From Ochrobactrum sp. Q0168 (GTDB lineage Bacteria > Pseudomonadota > Alphaproteobacteria > Rhizobiales > Rhizobiaceae), in the NCBI RefSeq assembly GCF_016427605.1, contig NZ_JAELXQ010000006.1, forward strand, positions 186,001-250,000: DNA of 64,000 bases, in the 5' to 3' direction. The notes below the pieces were generated by a model, which worked only from the letters and a program-made list of their open reading frames with translations, was not told where the DNA came from and made no database searches. Of the stretch, positions 17,098-26,561 are shown in pieces. A program made the translations under genes and the position numbers. Position 1 is the first letter of the stretch. Every line of letters begins with the position of its first letter.

Positions 17098-18123
17098 ATG
17101 GCTGGCACTTTCGCGCCGCTGGTTCTGGCTGGCGATAATGACCGCATCGAAGCTGAGACCGTTGGAGACTATCTCGAGGGCTGGGCTGGACAAGATGCCC
17201 TGCGACTGGCAACAGCCACTGCAATCAAAGCCATTTTGACCGGCGCGAGCAGGCTTGCCGGGCGCATCGCACGCGGTTCGTTGCCGGGTGATCCGGGCAA
17301 GCTTGTTGGCGTCAATAGCGATCAGGATCAGCAGAAAAGCATCGATGTCGGCTCGCACAATCTGTTCGTCGATTTGCTGATTGAAGCCGGTGTGGCCGCC
17401 GTTTTATCGGAAGAAGCGGATCTACCTGTGGCGGGGAAGGCGGATGGTCTGATTGCGGTCGCCATCGACCCGCTTGACGGTTCCGGCAATGTTGGTCTCG
17501 GCGCACCGCTCGGCACGATCTTCTCGTTCTTCCCCGCTGATACGGACGAGCCTTTTCTTCAGCCGGGCAGCAAGCAGATTGCAGCGGGCTATGTGTCCTA
17601 CGGCAATTCTGTCGATCTCTGCTTTTCGGTTGGCGATGGCGTGATTTTCGCCACCTTCGATCCGGCGAGCGATATCTTCCAGATTACGCGCCGCAATGTG
17701 ACCCTGCCGGAACGCACGTCGGATATTGCGTTCAATGCATCCGTTCAGCGGCATCTTTCACCGGGCATGCAGGCCTATGTGAATGACGCCTTCCTCGGCA
17801 AAGATGGTCCGCGCGGTCGCAATTTCAACATGCGCTGGCTCGGCGCCGCCGTTGGGGACATGCATCGCATCATGCAGCGCGGCGGCCTCTTCTTCTATGT
17901 GGATGATCGCCGTGCGGGCTACGAGAAGGGCCGCCTGCGGCTTGTTTATGAAGCAAATCCGATCGCTTTCCTTTGCCGGGAGGCAGGCGGGAAAGCGACC
18001 AACGGTTCAACCGCCATCCTCGATATTCTGCCGCAATCCTACCATGAGCGAAGCGCGCTCGTGTTTGGCGTTGCTGAAGAGGTGGATGTTCTGGGTGAAT
18101 ATTACGCGCGTGAGCGCATCTGA
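17098..18123 (+). CDS. fbp: Class I fructose-1,6-bisphosphatase
   Basis: A 341-residue class I FBPase, which removes the 1-phosphate of fructose 1,6-bisphosphate in gluconeogenesis. The metal site is seen in LSEEAD (near residue 103) and AIDPLDGSGNVG (near residue 122; most family members have DPLDGSSN, here Gly replaces the second Ser). Further marks are NFNMRWLGAAVGDMHRIMQRGG and YEKGRLRLVYEANPIAFLCREAGG. It is followed after 25 bases by the aldolase gene. In Brucella the equivalent fbp beside ery was shown not to be needed for growth on erythritol, since carbon enters as erythrose 4-phosphate; a link to dihydroxyacetone phosphate use is more likely. Confidence 0.94.
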   Translation: MAGTFAPLVLAGDNDRIEAETVGDYLEGWAGQDALRLATATAIKAILTGASRLAGRIARGSLPGDPGKLVGVNSDQDQQKSIDVGSHNLFVDLLIEAGVAAVLSEEADLPVAGKADGLIAVAIDPLDGSGNVGLGAPLGTIFSFFPADTDEPFLQPGSKQIAAGYVSYGNSVDLCFSVGDGVIFATFDPASDIFQITRRNVTLPERTSDIAFNASVQRHLSPGMQAYVNDAFLGKDGPRGRNFNMRWLGAAVGDMHRIMQRGGLFFYVDDRRAGYEKGRLRLVYEANPIAFLCREAGGKATNGSTAILDILPQSYHERSALVFGVAEEVDVLGEYYARERI

Positions 18124-18148
18124 CCGCGACTGGTAGGGAGACTGAAAA

Positions 18149-19213
18149 ATGGCACGCATCACACTGCGTCAATTGCTCGATCACGCAGCCGAAAAAGGCT
18201 ATGGCGTTCCGGCATTCAACATCAACAATATGGAACAGGCACTGGCGATCATGGAGGCGGCCAATGCCGTTGATGCGCCCGTTATCTTGCAGGCATCGCG
18301 CGGTGCGCGTTCTTATGCCAACGATATCATGCTTCGCCATATGATGGATGCAGTGACGGAAATCTATCCGCACATTCCAGTTTGCGTCCATCTTGATCAC
18401 GGCAATGAGGCCGCCACCTGCATGACGGCTATCCAGGCCGGGTTCACTTCGGTGATGATGGACGGCTCGCTCAAGGCCGACGGCAAGACACCCGCCGATT
18501 GGGACTATAACGTCTCGGTCACGCGCCGCGTCAGCGAAATGTCGCATCTCGGCGGCATTTCGGTGGAAGGTGAACTCGGCGTTCTCGGCTCGCTCGAAAC
18601 CGGTATGGGTGATGCAGAAGACGGCCACGGCGCGGAAGGCAAGCTCTCGCACGACCAGCTTCTGACCGACCCGGATGAAGCGGTGAAATTCGTCCGCGAA
18701 ACCAAGGTCGATGCATTGGCGATTGCCATGGGCACCTCGCACGGCGCTTACAAGTTCAGCCGCAAGCCGGACGGTTCGGTGCTGGCCATGAATGTGATCG
18801 AAGAAATTCATCGCAAGCTGCCGAACACGCATCTTGTCATGCATGGCTCGTCGTCTGTGCCGGAAGACCTTCAGGAAATCATCAACAAGTTCGGCGGCAA
18901 GATGAAGCCGACCTGGGGTGTGCCGGTCGAGGAAATCCAGCGCGGCATCAAGCACGGCGTGCGCAAGATCAATATCGATACGGATAACCGTATGGCGATG
19001 ACCGGCCAGATCCGCCGCATCCTGCAGGAAGATCCGAGCGAGTTCGATCCGCGCAAATATCTGAAGCCGGCCATGGCGGCGATGACCAAGCTTTGCAAGG
19101 ACCGTTTCGAGCAGTTCGGCACAGCCGGTCACGCATCCTCCATCCGCCCGATCCCGCTGGCCGATATGGCGAAGCGCTATCTCGACGGCTCGCTCGATCC
19201 GAAGTTCAGCTAA
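18149..19213 (+). CDS. fba: Class II fructose-bisphosphate aldolase (Calvin-cycle subtype)
   Basis: A 354-residue zinc-dependent aldolase that joins dihydroxyacetone phosphate and glyceraldehyde 3-phosphate. Zinc ligands lie in [10 protein letters not shown] near residue 83 and in [13 protein letters not shown] near residue 231; [21 protein letters not shown] is the phosphate-binding segment. Its length and sequence fit the CbbA/Calvin subtype. Start ATG 18149 follows GTAGGGAGAC. With fbp it forms a two-gene gluconeogenic module that could process triose phosphate made by the DhaK-type kinases upstream. It converges on eryI across a strong terminator. Confidence 0.95.
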   Translation: MARITLRQLLDHAAEKGYGVPAFNINNMEQALAIMEAANAVDAPVILQASRGARSYANDIMLRHMMDAVTEIYPHIPVCVHLDHGNEAATCMTAIQAGFTSVMMDGSLKADGKTPADWDYNVSVTRRVSEMSHLGGISVEGELGVLGSLETGMGDAEDGHGAEGKLSHDQLLTDPDEAVKFVRETKVDALAIAMGTSHGAYKFSRKPDGSVLAMNVIEEIHRKLPNTHLVMHGSSSVPEDLQEIINKFGGKMKPTWGVPVEEIQRGIKHGVRKINIDTDNRMAMTGQIRRILQEDPSEFDPRKYLKPAMAAMTKLCKDRFEQFGTAGHASSIRPIPLADMAKRYLDGSLDPKFS

Positions 19214-19234
19214 GCTCTTAGCTGCAGTAAAAAT

Positions 19235-19265
19235 AAAAGCGGACGGTTTCCCGTCCGCTTTTTTA
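19235..19265. terminator. Bidirectional rho-independent terminator between fba and eryI
   Basis: Hairpin AAAGCGGACGG-TTTC-CCGTCCGCTTT followed by TTTT on the plus strand and by an AT-rich run on the minus strand, serving both convergent operons. Confidence 0.9.
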
Positions 19266-19287
19266 TGGTCATTCCCTGACGGATAAA

Positions 19288-19743
19288 TCAGCGCTTGTTG
19301 TACTTGGCGTCAACATCGTTGATGGCGTTCACGTTTCCAGCCGAGCGACCGTTTTCGTCAAAGGTCTGGGCGAGGAATGCATCGGCGATGGTCTTGGCGA
19401 CTTCCGATCCGATGACGCGGGCGCCCATTGTGATGATCTGGGCGTTGTTCGACAAAGCGGCGCGTTCCGCCGAATAGGTGTCGTGCGTCAGCGCTGCGCG
19501 AATGCCCGGAACCTTGTTGGCCGCGATGCAGACGCCGATACCAGTGCCACAGACGAGAATGGCGCGGTCATAGGTGCCGTCCAGAACAGCCGATGCAACA
19601 CGGTCGGAAAGATTAGCGTAGAACGCGTCGGCACCGGCATCGGTGCGCGAGATTTCCGAAACCTCGAAACGGTCCTTGAGGTGGTCGGCAAGAACCTTGG
19701 CCAAACCTTCGCCAGCGCTGTCTCCTGCTACTGCAATTTTCAT
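19288..19743 (-). CDS. eryI: D-erythrulose 4-phosphate isomerase (RpiB family)
   Basis: A 151-residue RpiB/LacAB-type sugar-phosphate isomerase. The phosphate loop and active site are visible in [25 protein letters not shown] (near residue 65, catalytic Cys in CGTG) and [26 protein letters not shown]. In Brucella this ery-linked RpiB makes D-erythrose 4-phosphate, the final step that passes erythritol carbon to the pentose phosphate pathway. It is the last gene of the ery operon and lies 28 bases after eryH. Confidence 0.93.
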   Translation of the reverse strand: MKIAVAGDSAGEGLAKVLADHLKDRFEVSEISRTDAGADAFYANLSDRVASAVLDGTYDRAILVCGTGIGVCIAANKVPGIRAALTHDTYSAERAALSNNAQIITMGARVIGSEVAKTIADAFLAQTFDENGRSAGNVNAINDVDAKYNKR

Positions 19744-19771
19744 GATCTCACTCCTTAACTAGTCTGAATTC

Positions 19772-20542
19772 TCAATTCACTTGAATCTTGGCTGCGCATT
19801 TGGCCAGAATTTCGAGATAGCCTTCGACGTTCCAGGCTGAGCGTCCGATGAAGAGGCCGTCAATATGCGGGCAGGCAATCAGTTCCTCGCAATTGCCGGG
19901 ATTGACCGAGCCGCCGTAAAGACAGTGCACGCGGCGACCGAGAATGCCTTCAGCGACGGCGATAATTTCTGCCTGCCGAGCATCGGCATAGTCTGCGGAA
20001 GCGGGAATACCGTTTTCGCCGATGGCCCAGACGGGCTCATAAGCGAACAAGATTTCGGCCTGCTTTTGCTCGTCCGACAATTTGGACAGCGCGCCGCGCA
20101 CTTCTTCCGCGAGAACCTCTGCCGCCCGACCGCTTTCACGGTCCTCCAATGTCTCGCCGATGCAGATCAGCGGGATCAGCCCGTGACGCACCGCAGCTTC
20201 AACCTTAAGGCCAACAGTCTCGTTGGTCTCGCCGAAATGTTCGCGACGCTCGGAATGGCCGAGTTCCACGATGTCGAGATTGCAGTCTTTGAGCATCAGC
20301 GGAGAAATTTCACCGGTCCATGCGCCTTTATCAGCCCAATGCATGTTTTGTGCGCCGACCTTTACAGAAGTGTCGGACAGGATTTCCTTCACTTCACGCA
20401 CAGCGGTGAAGGGTGGAATGATGAAACGCTGAATATCAGCCGAATGTTCGCCGTCAGCGGCCTTCAGCGCGTCGGCAAATGCCCACGCTTCCGCCAGCGT
20501 CTTGTTCATTTTCCAGCTCGTTCCAACCCAAAATCTGGCCAT
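19772..20542 (-). CDS. eryH: L-erythrulose 1-phosphate isomerase (TpiA2/EryH)
   Basis: A 256-residue triosephosphate-isomerase homologue. All three catalytic regions are kept: Lys in GTSWKMNK (residue about 11), His in ELGHSERREHFGE (near 96) and Glu in FAYEPVWAIGE (near 167), plus the phosphate segment CLYGGSVNPGN. In Brucella this paralogue converts L-erythrulose 1-phosphate (L-tetrulose phosphate) to D-erythrulose 4-phosphate. It sits between deoR and eryI in the erythritol operon. It is also the only visible enzyme here that could take up the expected product of the apiose pathway. Confidence 0.93.
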   Translation of the reverse strand: MARFWVGTSWKMNKTLAEAWAFADALKAADGEHSADIQRFIIPPFTAVREVKEILSDTSVKVGAQNMHWADKGAWTGEISPLMLKDCNLDIVELGHSERREHFGETNETVGLKVEAAVRHGLIPLICIGETLEDRESGRAAEVLAEEVRGALSKLSDEQKQAEILFAYEPVWAIGENGIPASADYADARQAEIIAVAEGILGRRVHCLYGGSVNPGNCEELIACPHIDGLFIGRSAWNVEGYLEILAKCAAKIQVN

Positions 20543-20558
20543 GCCTAAATGCTCTTTC

Positions 20559-21320
20559 CTAGTCTGCTATTGTCAGTTTGATCCCAGCCTGTTCCAGCTC
20601 GGCCGTGATTTCGCGGCCAGGGGATGTATCGGTGATGATGGCATCGAAGTCGGCGAGGTCGGCCATGACATGCAAAGCGGGACGCCCGAAGCGCTGATGA
20701 TTGACCAGAAGGCAGGTGCGTGTTGCCGAAGCGGTCATTGCGCGTTTGGTGCGCACGACATTTTCGTCCATATGATAGACGAGTCTGCCATTGACGGCGG
20801 GTGTCGAAATGAAGGCGATGTCGGCACTCAGATGCGACAGTGCCTCTTCCGTCAGAAGGCCAAAAAATGCGTTGAACTTGGACGAGAAAACGCCGCCGAG
20901 GGCAATGAGATTGATCCCGCTTTCGCCTTTCAGCTCATCAATGATGACCGCGTTGTTGGTGATGACAGTTAGTGGCCGCTTTTCGGGAAAAAGCCCGCCC
21001 AGAACTGCCGCGGTGGAACCGTCATTGATCATGACAGTCATGCCCGGCTCGATCAGTTCCAGTGCTGCTCGTGCCATCTGAAGCTTGGCTTCATTGTCCT
21101 GGCGCACACGAAACCGAAAATCGCTTTCGAATTGCGAGCCTGCATCCATTGTCGCGCCGCCACGAACCTTGCGCAAAACGCCGGATTCTTCGAGCGAATC
21201 CAGATCGCGATGGATCGTCATTTTGGACACCGCAAAGCGATCCGACAGATCGTCGAGATCGACGGACTGATTTTCAATCAGTAAATTTATGATCGCCTGT
21301 CTTCTGTCGTCGCGCTTCAC
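20559..21320 (-). CDS. DeoR-family regulator of the ery locus
   Basis: A 253-residue DeoR/GlpR-type repressor. Residues about 5-57 form the winged helix (RRQAIINLLIENQSVDLDDLSDRFAVSKMTIHRDLD), followed by a sugar-phosphate sensor domain with MINDGSTAAVLGG, TVITNNAVIIDEL and GGVFSSKFNAF. The start is GTG at 21320. It is 16 bases upstream of eryH. An inverted pair of ACAAAATCACA elements lies just upstream, a probable autoregulatory operator. It may control eryH-eryI separately from the EryD-controlled genes. Confidence 0.92.
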   Translation of the reverse strand: MKRDDRRQAIINLLIENQSVDLDDLSDRFAVSKMTIHRDLDSLEESGVLRKVRGGATMDAGSQFESDFRFRVRQDNEAKLQMARAALELIEPGMTVMINDGSTAAVLGGLFPEKRPLTVITNNAVIIDELKGESGINLIALGGVFSSKFNAFFGLLTEEALSHLSADIAFISTPAVNGRLVYHMDENVVRTKRAMTASATRTCLLVNHQRFGRPALHVMADLADFDAIITDTSPGREITAELEQAGIKLTIAD

Positions 21321-21365
21321 GCTTGTGTCCGATCTCTCTCGCGGAACATTCAGCGACGATAAATC

Positions 21366-21404
21366 ACAAAATCACAAAAAAATCTACAATAAATGTGATT
21401 TTGT
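21366..21404. promoter_or_regulatory. Inverted repeat before deoR-eryH-eryI, probable DeoR operator
   Basis: Perfect 11-base arms, ACAAAATCACA at 21366-21376 and TGTGATTTTGT at 21394-21404, separated by 17 AT-rich bases. A further overlapping AATCACA lies at 21362-21368. The same half-site occurs before fbp at 16819. Binding by the DeoR protein is inferred from position. Confidence 0.6.
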
Positions 21405-21420
21405 TACGTTTTCGCGTTTA

Positions 21421-22356
21421 TTATTCGACGAGGAATTTAGCCGTGCGTTCATCGGTGATAAGGCCGTAAAGGCGCCCGCTTTTCAGAACGGCTCGAATGG
21501 CTTCGGCTTTCGGCAAGCCGCCCGCAAGAGCAATAATGCGGCTCATATCCGCGTTTTCGACCGATGCGGCGATGGTGCGTGCGGTGAGGCCAGTTTCAAG
21601 GCGCTTGCCATTGGCATCGAAGAAATGTCCGAGCATTTCGCCGACGCCGCCAAGATAAGCGATTTCTTCGACTTCGGCGAGTTCGATCATGCCGGATGTC
21701 ACGAGTTGCGCTTGAGAATCAACCGTACCGATCCCGACAATTTTCAATTCTGCACGACACCCCATGTCGAAAACGGTGGTGACGCCGCGCTGGGCAAGCA
21801 GCACTTCGCGATCTTCAGCCGTGTTGGCGAAGAAGGGCACCGGCATCACATAGGCAGGCATACCCGTTTTTTCCGCGATGCGATGCATCACGTCATGGGG
21901 ATTGGCGGCGAAATTGCGCGTAAGGCCGCCGAGAAGCGAGACAAAGCGCAAATCATTTGCCACAACGCGTGGCATATAGTTCACCGCAGCCGACAGGGTA
22001 CGGCCATGGCCGATGCCGATCACCTCATGGTCGCCGTGTTCGATTTCGCGGCGAAGAAAATTTGCACCCGCATGGCCAAGCGCGGTGAGGGGCAGACCTT
22101 CTTCACCAATATCAGGAACGACTTCGCAATAATCGATATCGTAGCGATCCGCGAGACGGTTTTCCAGATCAATGCATTCGGTAATGTCGCCGTCGATGGT
22201 GACCTTGACGGCCCCATCCGCAACCGCCTTGGCGATAAGACGGTGCGCTTTGACCGAAGGCAGGCCGAGGCGCTTGGCAACGGCTGACTGGGTCATGCCT
22301 GCAACAAAGTGGAGCCAGGCTGCACGAAGGGCGAGGGAATCGTCTGCATCTGCCAT
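21421..22356 (-). CDS. eryD: Erythritol catabolism regulator EryD (SorC family)
   Basis: A 311-residue SorC-family regulator. The N-terminal helix-turn-helix is in AAWLHFVAGMTQSAVAKRLGLPSVKAHRLIAKAV (residues about 13-46) and the effector domain carries GIGHGRTLSAAVNYMPR and SLLGGLTRNFAANPHDVMHRIAE. In Brucella EryD represses the ery operon and is relieved by erythritol. I start it at ATG 22356 (MADADDSLAL), matching the known Brucella protein as I recall it, rather than the GTG at 22422. A hairpin separates it from eryC. Confidence 0.93.
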   Translation of the reverse strand: MADADDSLALRAAWLHFVAGMTQSAVAKRLGLPSVKAHRLIAKAVADGAVKVTIDGDITECIDLENRLADRYDIDYCEVVPDIGEEGLPLTALGHAGANFLRREIEHGDHEVIGIGHGRTLSAAVNYMPRVVANDLRFVSLLGGLTRNFAANPHDVMHRIAEKTGMPAYVMPVPFFANTAEDREVLLAQRGVTTVFDMGCRAELKIVGIGTVDSQAQLVTSGMIELAEVEEIAYLGGVGEMLGHFFDANGKRLETGLTARTIAASVENADMSRIIALAGGLPKAEAIRAVLKSGRLYGLITDERTAKFLVE

Positions 22357-22446
22357 TTCGAGCTGTCCGGCTCCTCTCGCATATCCGGCGCGCTTCGATC
22401 TGATCGTTTCAGAGAAGCGCACCTAAGGTCTTTCACTTGAAGCATT

Positions 22447-22479
22447 ATCCGGTCGAACGTGGTGGCGCATCGACCGGAT
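22447..22479 (-). repeat. Hairpin between eryC and eryD
   Basis: Perfect 10-base arms ATCCGGTCGA/TCGACCGGAT with a 13-base loop in the 134-base space after eryC. No T-run follows, so partial termination or mRNA stabilisation between the enzyme genes and the regulator is more likely than full termination. Confidence 0.55.
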
Positions 22480-22490
22480 TCCGCCTTGGT

Positions 22491-23423
22491 CTATATCTTC
22501 AAATCATGGACGCCCGTGTCAATGTACGGCGCCCAGAAAGCCACGCTTTCCGCAATCTGCGGAATGACTTCGCGGTCGTTCGGTTCGCGTTCTTTGAACG
22601 AAAGTTCGAGGCAAATTTCGTTGTCTTCAGCGCCACCCTCGGCAAAAGCCTTCAACAAAGGTTCTGGCTGAATGCGACCCTTGGCGTTGAAGGCTGCGGT
22701 GAACGGACGATGGCCGCCCTTATCCATCAGGCTCTGTTTGATGTGGATGATCGGCGAAACTTTTGGCACCGCACGGGCCCAGGCATAGGGGTCAAAGTCG
22801 TCCGGATTGGCCGATGTGACATCGCCGTGATCGATATCGGCCATCATCCACATCGGGATCGTCATATTTGCAGCGGTCAGGCGAGCTTGAAGTTTCACGC
22901 ATTCGGCGATGGTTTCGCCGAATTCCCGACCGATACTCATCGGCTCCCAGAACACATAATCCAATCCGGCACCGGCTGCATGGTCGGCCACTTCCGCCCA
23001 GCAGTCGATTGCAATCTCTATAAGCTCTTCGCGACGTGCCGGATTGTCAAAGTCTTTATACGTAAAGATCGCAAATTGTGTGCCGACCGATTTGCCGCCA
23101 AGGTCGCCGATAATATCGGCAAAGGTCTTGAACCAGTCGACATAATAGCGGCGCACCTCGCGGTCGGGATGGCCGAAGTGATTGAGGCGACCATAGGGGC
23201 CGGTCATGCCTGATGTCACGCGCACGCCTGTCCGCTGCAAGGCCTTGTCCATCGCGCGCGTCAGGCGACGGATCGTAGAGGACTGCCAGCTGGGATTGAT
23301 GAATTCATGGGTCAGCTGAAGATCGCGCAGACGCAGATCGCGGGCCACCGTTTCGATCAGATCATCAGGCTCGGCAAAACGATTGACCAGCGGGTTGGTA
23401 TTCAAAGAGAGCGTAAGGGCCAT
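22491..23423 (-). CDS. eryC: D-erythrulose 1-phosphate 3-epimerase (tetrulose phosphate racemase) EryC
   Basis: A 310-residue TIM-barrel protein of the xylose isomerase-like superfamily, long mistaken for a dehydrogenase. In Brucella it epimerises D-erythrulose 1-phosphate to L-erythrulose 1-phosphate. The barrel contains metal-ligand candidates such as Glu in YVFWEPMSIGREFGET (near residue 161), His in ADIDHGDV (near 195) and His in IIHIKQSLMDKGGHRPF. ATG 23423 follows GAGGACGAC; the gene lies seven bases after eryB. Confidence 0.93.
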   Translation of the reverse strand: MALTLSLNTNPLVNRFAEPDDLIETVARDLRLRDLQLTHEFINPSWQSSTIRRLTRAMDKALQRTGVRVTSGMTGPYGRLNHFGHPDREVRRYYVDWFKTFADIIGDLGGKSVGTQFAIFTYKDFDNPARREELIEIAIDCWAEVADHAAGAGLDYVFWEPMSIGREFGETIAECVKLQARLTAANMTIPMWMMADIDHGDVTSANPDDFDPYAWARAVPKVSPIIHIKQSLMDKGGHRPFTAAFNAKGRIQPEPLLKAFAEGGAEDNEICLELSFKEREPNDREVIPQIAESVAFWAPYIDTGVHDLKI

Positions 23424-23430
23424 GTCGTCC

Positions 23431-24939
23431 TCAGGCAGCAATATGCGTGTTGTCGAACCATTCCGTGACGGCGGCGCGTTCGGCCTCAGTCAGGTGCAGG
23501 TAATGCTTCGTGCGGCGGTAGAGAATATCCTGTGCCGTCTTCGCCCATTCCTTTGCGACCAGATAGCGAATTTCGGCCTCGTAGAGATTGCCGCCGAAAT
23601 GGCGGCCTAGGTCCGAAAGTGCTGTCGCACCAGCGACGACATCCTTGGTACGGGCACCATAAAGACGACCGTAATGGTGCACAAGCTGGCGTGGCATCCA
23701 GGGATAGCTGTCGCGCAAACTATTGGCGAAGGTTTCGTAATCGGCGTTGGGTATTTCACCGCCGGGTAGCGGCGCGCCATGGGTCCAGTCGCCCCCCATA
23801 TTGGGGAAAATATGCTTCAGGCGGTGCATGCCGCGCTCAGCCAATTCGCGGAACGTGGTGATTTTTCCGCCGAACACGTTCAGAAGGGGCGCGTCGTTGG
23901 TTTCATCCAGATCGAAAACATAGTCGCGCGTGACAGCCGAAGGGTTGCCTTTGCCGTCATCGAACAATGGGCGCACGCCTGAGAATGCGTGCAGCACGTC
24001 TTCCCGGCGCAGTTTTTCCTTGAAATAGCGGTTCACCGCGGCGAGCAGATAATCGATTTCCTTTTCATCTGCGGCAACGTCTTCCGCCCGACCCTCATAG
24101 GCAATGTCTGTGGTGCCGATCAGCGCCTTGTCCCCTTCATAAGGGTTGATGAAGATCACGCGCTTGTCGTGGTTCTGGACGAGATAGGCATTCGAACCGG
24201 CCCAGAATTTGGGGACGATGATATGGCTACCCTTGACTAGGCGAACATTACGGCTGGAATTCGATCCGGCCACATTGTGGATGACATCTGTGACCCAGGG
24301 GCCTGCGCAATTGACGATGCAGCGGGCGCGAAAGCTACGGTGTTCGCCTGTATCGCGGTTGCGCGTTTCAACGATCCAACCACCTTTTTCGCGGCGTGCC
24401 GACACAACCGGTGTACGGGTGAGGATGGTCGCTCCCTTTTCGGCAGCGCCCAGCGCAATGAGCGCGACAAGGCGGGCGTCATCGACCCAACAGTCTGAAT
24501 ATTCGAAGCCCTTGGTATATTGGTCGAGGATCGGTGTGCCTTCCGGGTCGCGCCTGAGATCGAGCGTGCGGGTACCGGGAAGTTTCTTGCGTCCCCCGAG
24601 ATGATCGTAGAGAAACAGGCCAAGCCGCACAAGCCATGCCGGACGGTCCTGGGGGCTGTGGGGCAAAACGAAACGCATCGGCCAGATGATGTGCGGTGCC
24701 GCGTTGAGCAGGACTTCGCGTTCGATCAAAGCTTCCCGGACAAGGCGAAACTCGTAATATTCCAGATAGCGCAGGCCGCCATGGACAAGTTTACCGGAAC
24801 GTGACGAAGTGCCTTCCGCCAGATCGTCCTTTTCGGCCAGAACGACTTTGAGACCGCGCCCGGCAGCATCGCGCGCCACGCCCGCGCCATTGATGCCGCC
24901 GCCAATCACAAACAGGTCACAAGTTTCCATCTCAGCCAT
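23431..24939 (-). CDS. eryB: D-erythritol 1-phosphate dehydrogenase EryB (FAD-dependent, GlpD-like)
   Basis: A 502-residue FAD-dependent dehydrogenase related to glycerol-3-phosphate dehydrogenase GlpD. The N-terminus has the dinucleotide-binding CDLFVIGGGINGAGVARDAAGRG, then GTSSRSGKLVHGGLRYLEYYEFRLVREAL typical of the family, and a C-terminal DAO_C domain. It oxidises the product of EryA to D-erythrulose 1-phosphate, passing electrons to quinone at the membrane. ATG 24939 is preceded by AAGGAG. A paralogue is encoded at 34328. Confidence 0.94.
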   Translation of the reverse strand: MAEMETCDLFVIGGGINGAGVARDAAGRGLKVVLAEKDDLAEGTSSRSGKLVHGGLRYLEYYEFRLVREALIEREVLLNAAPHIIWPMRFVLPHSPQDRPAWLVRLGLFLYDHLGGRKKLPGTRTLDLRRDPEGTPILDQYTKGFEYSDCWVDDARLVALIALGAAEKGATILTRTPVVSARREKGGWIVETRNRDTGEHRSFRARCIVNCAGPWVTDVIHNVAGSNSSRNVRLVKGSHIIVPKFWAGSNAYLVQNHDKRVIFINPYEGDKALIGTTDIAYEGRAEDVAADEKEIDYLLAAVNRYFKEKLRREDVLHAFSGVRPLFDDGKGNPSAVTRDYVFDLDETNDAPLLNVFGGKITTFRELAERGMHRLKHIFPNMGGDWTHGAPLPGGEIPNADYETFANSLRDSYPWMPRQLVHHYGRLYGARTKDVVAGATALSDLGRHFGGNLYEAEIRYLVAKEWAKTAQDILYRRTKHYLHLTEAERAAVTEWFDNTHIAA

Positions 24940-25007
24940 TGCATGCTCCTTGGAATGCCGATGTTTCGGCACGTCTCATCATATCGCCGCGGGCAATCCG
25001 CCCGGTC

Positions 25008-26561
25008 TTACCTGTCGGCGGCCAGTTGGTCCCAAACCGGCGCCAGCGCCAGTCGGGATTCCCGATAGGCAAGATAAAGCTCTTCATAGTGCCGTGCGCG
25101 GGAGGCGTCGGGCGCTTCCGGGGTTCCAAGCAGAGGCTCCACCCATTCGGCGATACAGTCGTCCATGGTTGGATAGGCGCCAATGGCGACAGCAGCCATC
25201 ATCGCCGCACCGGCAGCTCCGGCTTCCTCGCGAGAGGAAACGCGAACCGGTGCATTGATGGATGCGCTGAGTGTGCTGCGCAAAGCGCGTGATCGCGCGG
25301 CCCCACCCGTGATGCGCAGCTCGGCTGGCATGTCGCCCATTGCCGCATAACAATCGCGCGTCGCCATGCCCAGTCCTTCGACCACGGATCGCACCAGTTC
25401 GGGGAAACGATCGCGGCTTGAAAGACCGATGAGGCTTGCACGTGCGCTGGCATTGACGAAAGGTCCGCGCTCGCCTGCTTCCGAAATATACGGATGATAG
25501 AGGATCGCGCCCGGTCGACTCGCATTGAACCATTCGTCGAGGCGTGGAATAAGATCGTTTAGCGAAACAGGCTTGTCCGGTGTGGACATGAGGTCGGCGG
25601 CCACCTGCAATATCCAGTCGATATTGATCGTCGCGCCCATATTGGTCTGAACTTGCGTCACGATGCCGGGAATTGGCAATGCGATAACATAGCCGGTGCC
25701 TTCCCGATTGAGGTGAATGTCCGCGACCGGCTTTGCGCGCATGTGCACGCCCGTGGAGCCGATTGTGGAGCAGCCAGCATCGGAGGCTCCGCCACGAACG
25801 CCAGCACCGAGCGCAGTCATGGCCATGTCCACATAGCCGAGGCTGACGGGCGTTCCGGCCAGCAAGCCGGTTGCTGCTGCCGCCTCTGCACTCAGCGGAT
25901 GCATGATCTGTGTGCCGTCGATGATTTCGGGCAGAAGCTTGCGGCGTTTTTGTAGGCCCAATGCTTCAATGACGACATCGTCATATTGGCGGTTGCGGAA
26001 ATTGCCGAAGGTGAAGCTTGCTTCCGATGGGTCGGTGGCACGAATGCCGGTGAGGTTCAGATAGAGCCAATCCTTGCAGTGGAGCGCGACTTCTGTCTGG
26101 TCGAGCAGCTCTGGCGCGACACTATCCATATGCGCCATTTGCGAGCCTTGCTGGCACGTATTGAGCCCCGTGCCGGTCGCTTCGAAGCGTGCGCGGTTCA
26201 TGGGACCAGCGGCAAGCCGCGTCACTGTTGTGGCGGCGCGCGCATCGAGCCAGATCCACGCATCGGTGACCGGCTGGTTGTCTTTGCCGACAAGCCATGT
26301 GCCGTCGCCCTGGCCGGTGACGGCGATCGCCGCCGCCCTCTCGCGCAGGTTTGGAACTTTTTCTGCAAGGCCCAGTAGCGCGCTGACGCAGTCTTTCCAG
26401 GTTTGTGAAAGAGACTGGGTTACGGCGCCGTGATCACCCGTCTCGTATTTGTTGCGCACGGCTGCAGATTCAATCTGACGACCCTTGAAATCAAACGCGA
26501 CTGCTTTGAGGACGGACGTGCCAGCGTCGATCCCGATGATGAGATCACCTTTATGACGCAT
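25008..26561 (-). CDS. eryA: Erythritol kinase EryA (FGGY family)
   Basis: A 517-residue FGGY carbohydrate kinase. N-lobe phosphate 1 motif LIIGIDAGTSVLKAVAFDFKG (residues about 7-27), catalytic region DAWIWLDARAATT, and the C-lobe signature LRITGGAARSRALRSTLSASINAPV with EEAGAAGAAMMAAVAIG support a full-length active enzyme. It phosphorylates erythritol to D-erythritol 1-phosphate (L-erythritol 4-phosphate) and is the first gene of the ery operon. The long control region upstream is shared with the importer operon transcribed the other way. Confidence 0.95.
   Translation of the reverse strand: MRHKGDLIIGIDAGTSVLKAVAFDFKGRQIESAAVRNKYETGDHGAVTQSLSQTWKDCVSALLGLAEKVPNLRERAAAIAVTGQGDGTWLVGKDNQPVTDAWIWLDARAATTVTRLAAGPMNRARFEATGTGLNTCQQGSQMAHMDSVAPELLDQTEVALHCKDWLYLNLTGIRATDPSEASFTFGNFRNRQYDDVVIEALGLQKRRKLLPEIIDGTQIMHPLSAEAAAATGLLAGTPVSLGYVDMAMTALGAGVRGGASDAGCSTIGSTGVHMRAKPVADIHLNREGTGYVIALPIPGIVTQVQTNMGATINIDWILQVAADLMSTPDKPVSLNDLIPRLDEWFNASRPGAILYHPYISEAGERGPFVNASARASLIGLSSRDRFPELVRSVVEGLGMATRDCYAAMGDMPAELRITGGAARSRALRSTLSASINAPVRVSSREEAGAAGAAMMAAVAIGAYPTMDDCIAEWVEPLLGTPEAPDASRARHYEELYLAYRESRLALAPVWDQLAADR

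Noticed and set aside
17870-19132. 420-codon minus-strand frame across fbp and fba
   Set aside because: His/Arg-rich composition typical of an antisense shadow; both real genes are clear on the plus strand.
21342-21366. GGAAC in the deoR upstream region
   Set aside because: It is on the strand opposite to the gene and has CAC, not GTT, at the required distance.
21289-22287. 332-codon plus-strand frame over eryD
   Set aside because: Antisense of a well-known regulator and covers its control region; no family features.
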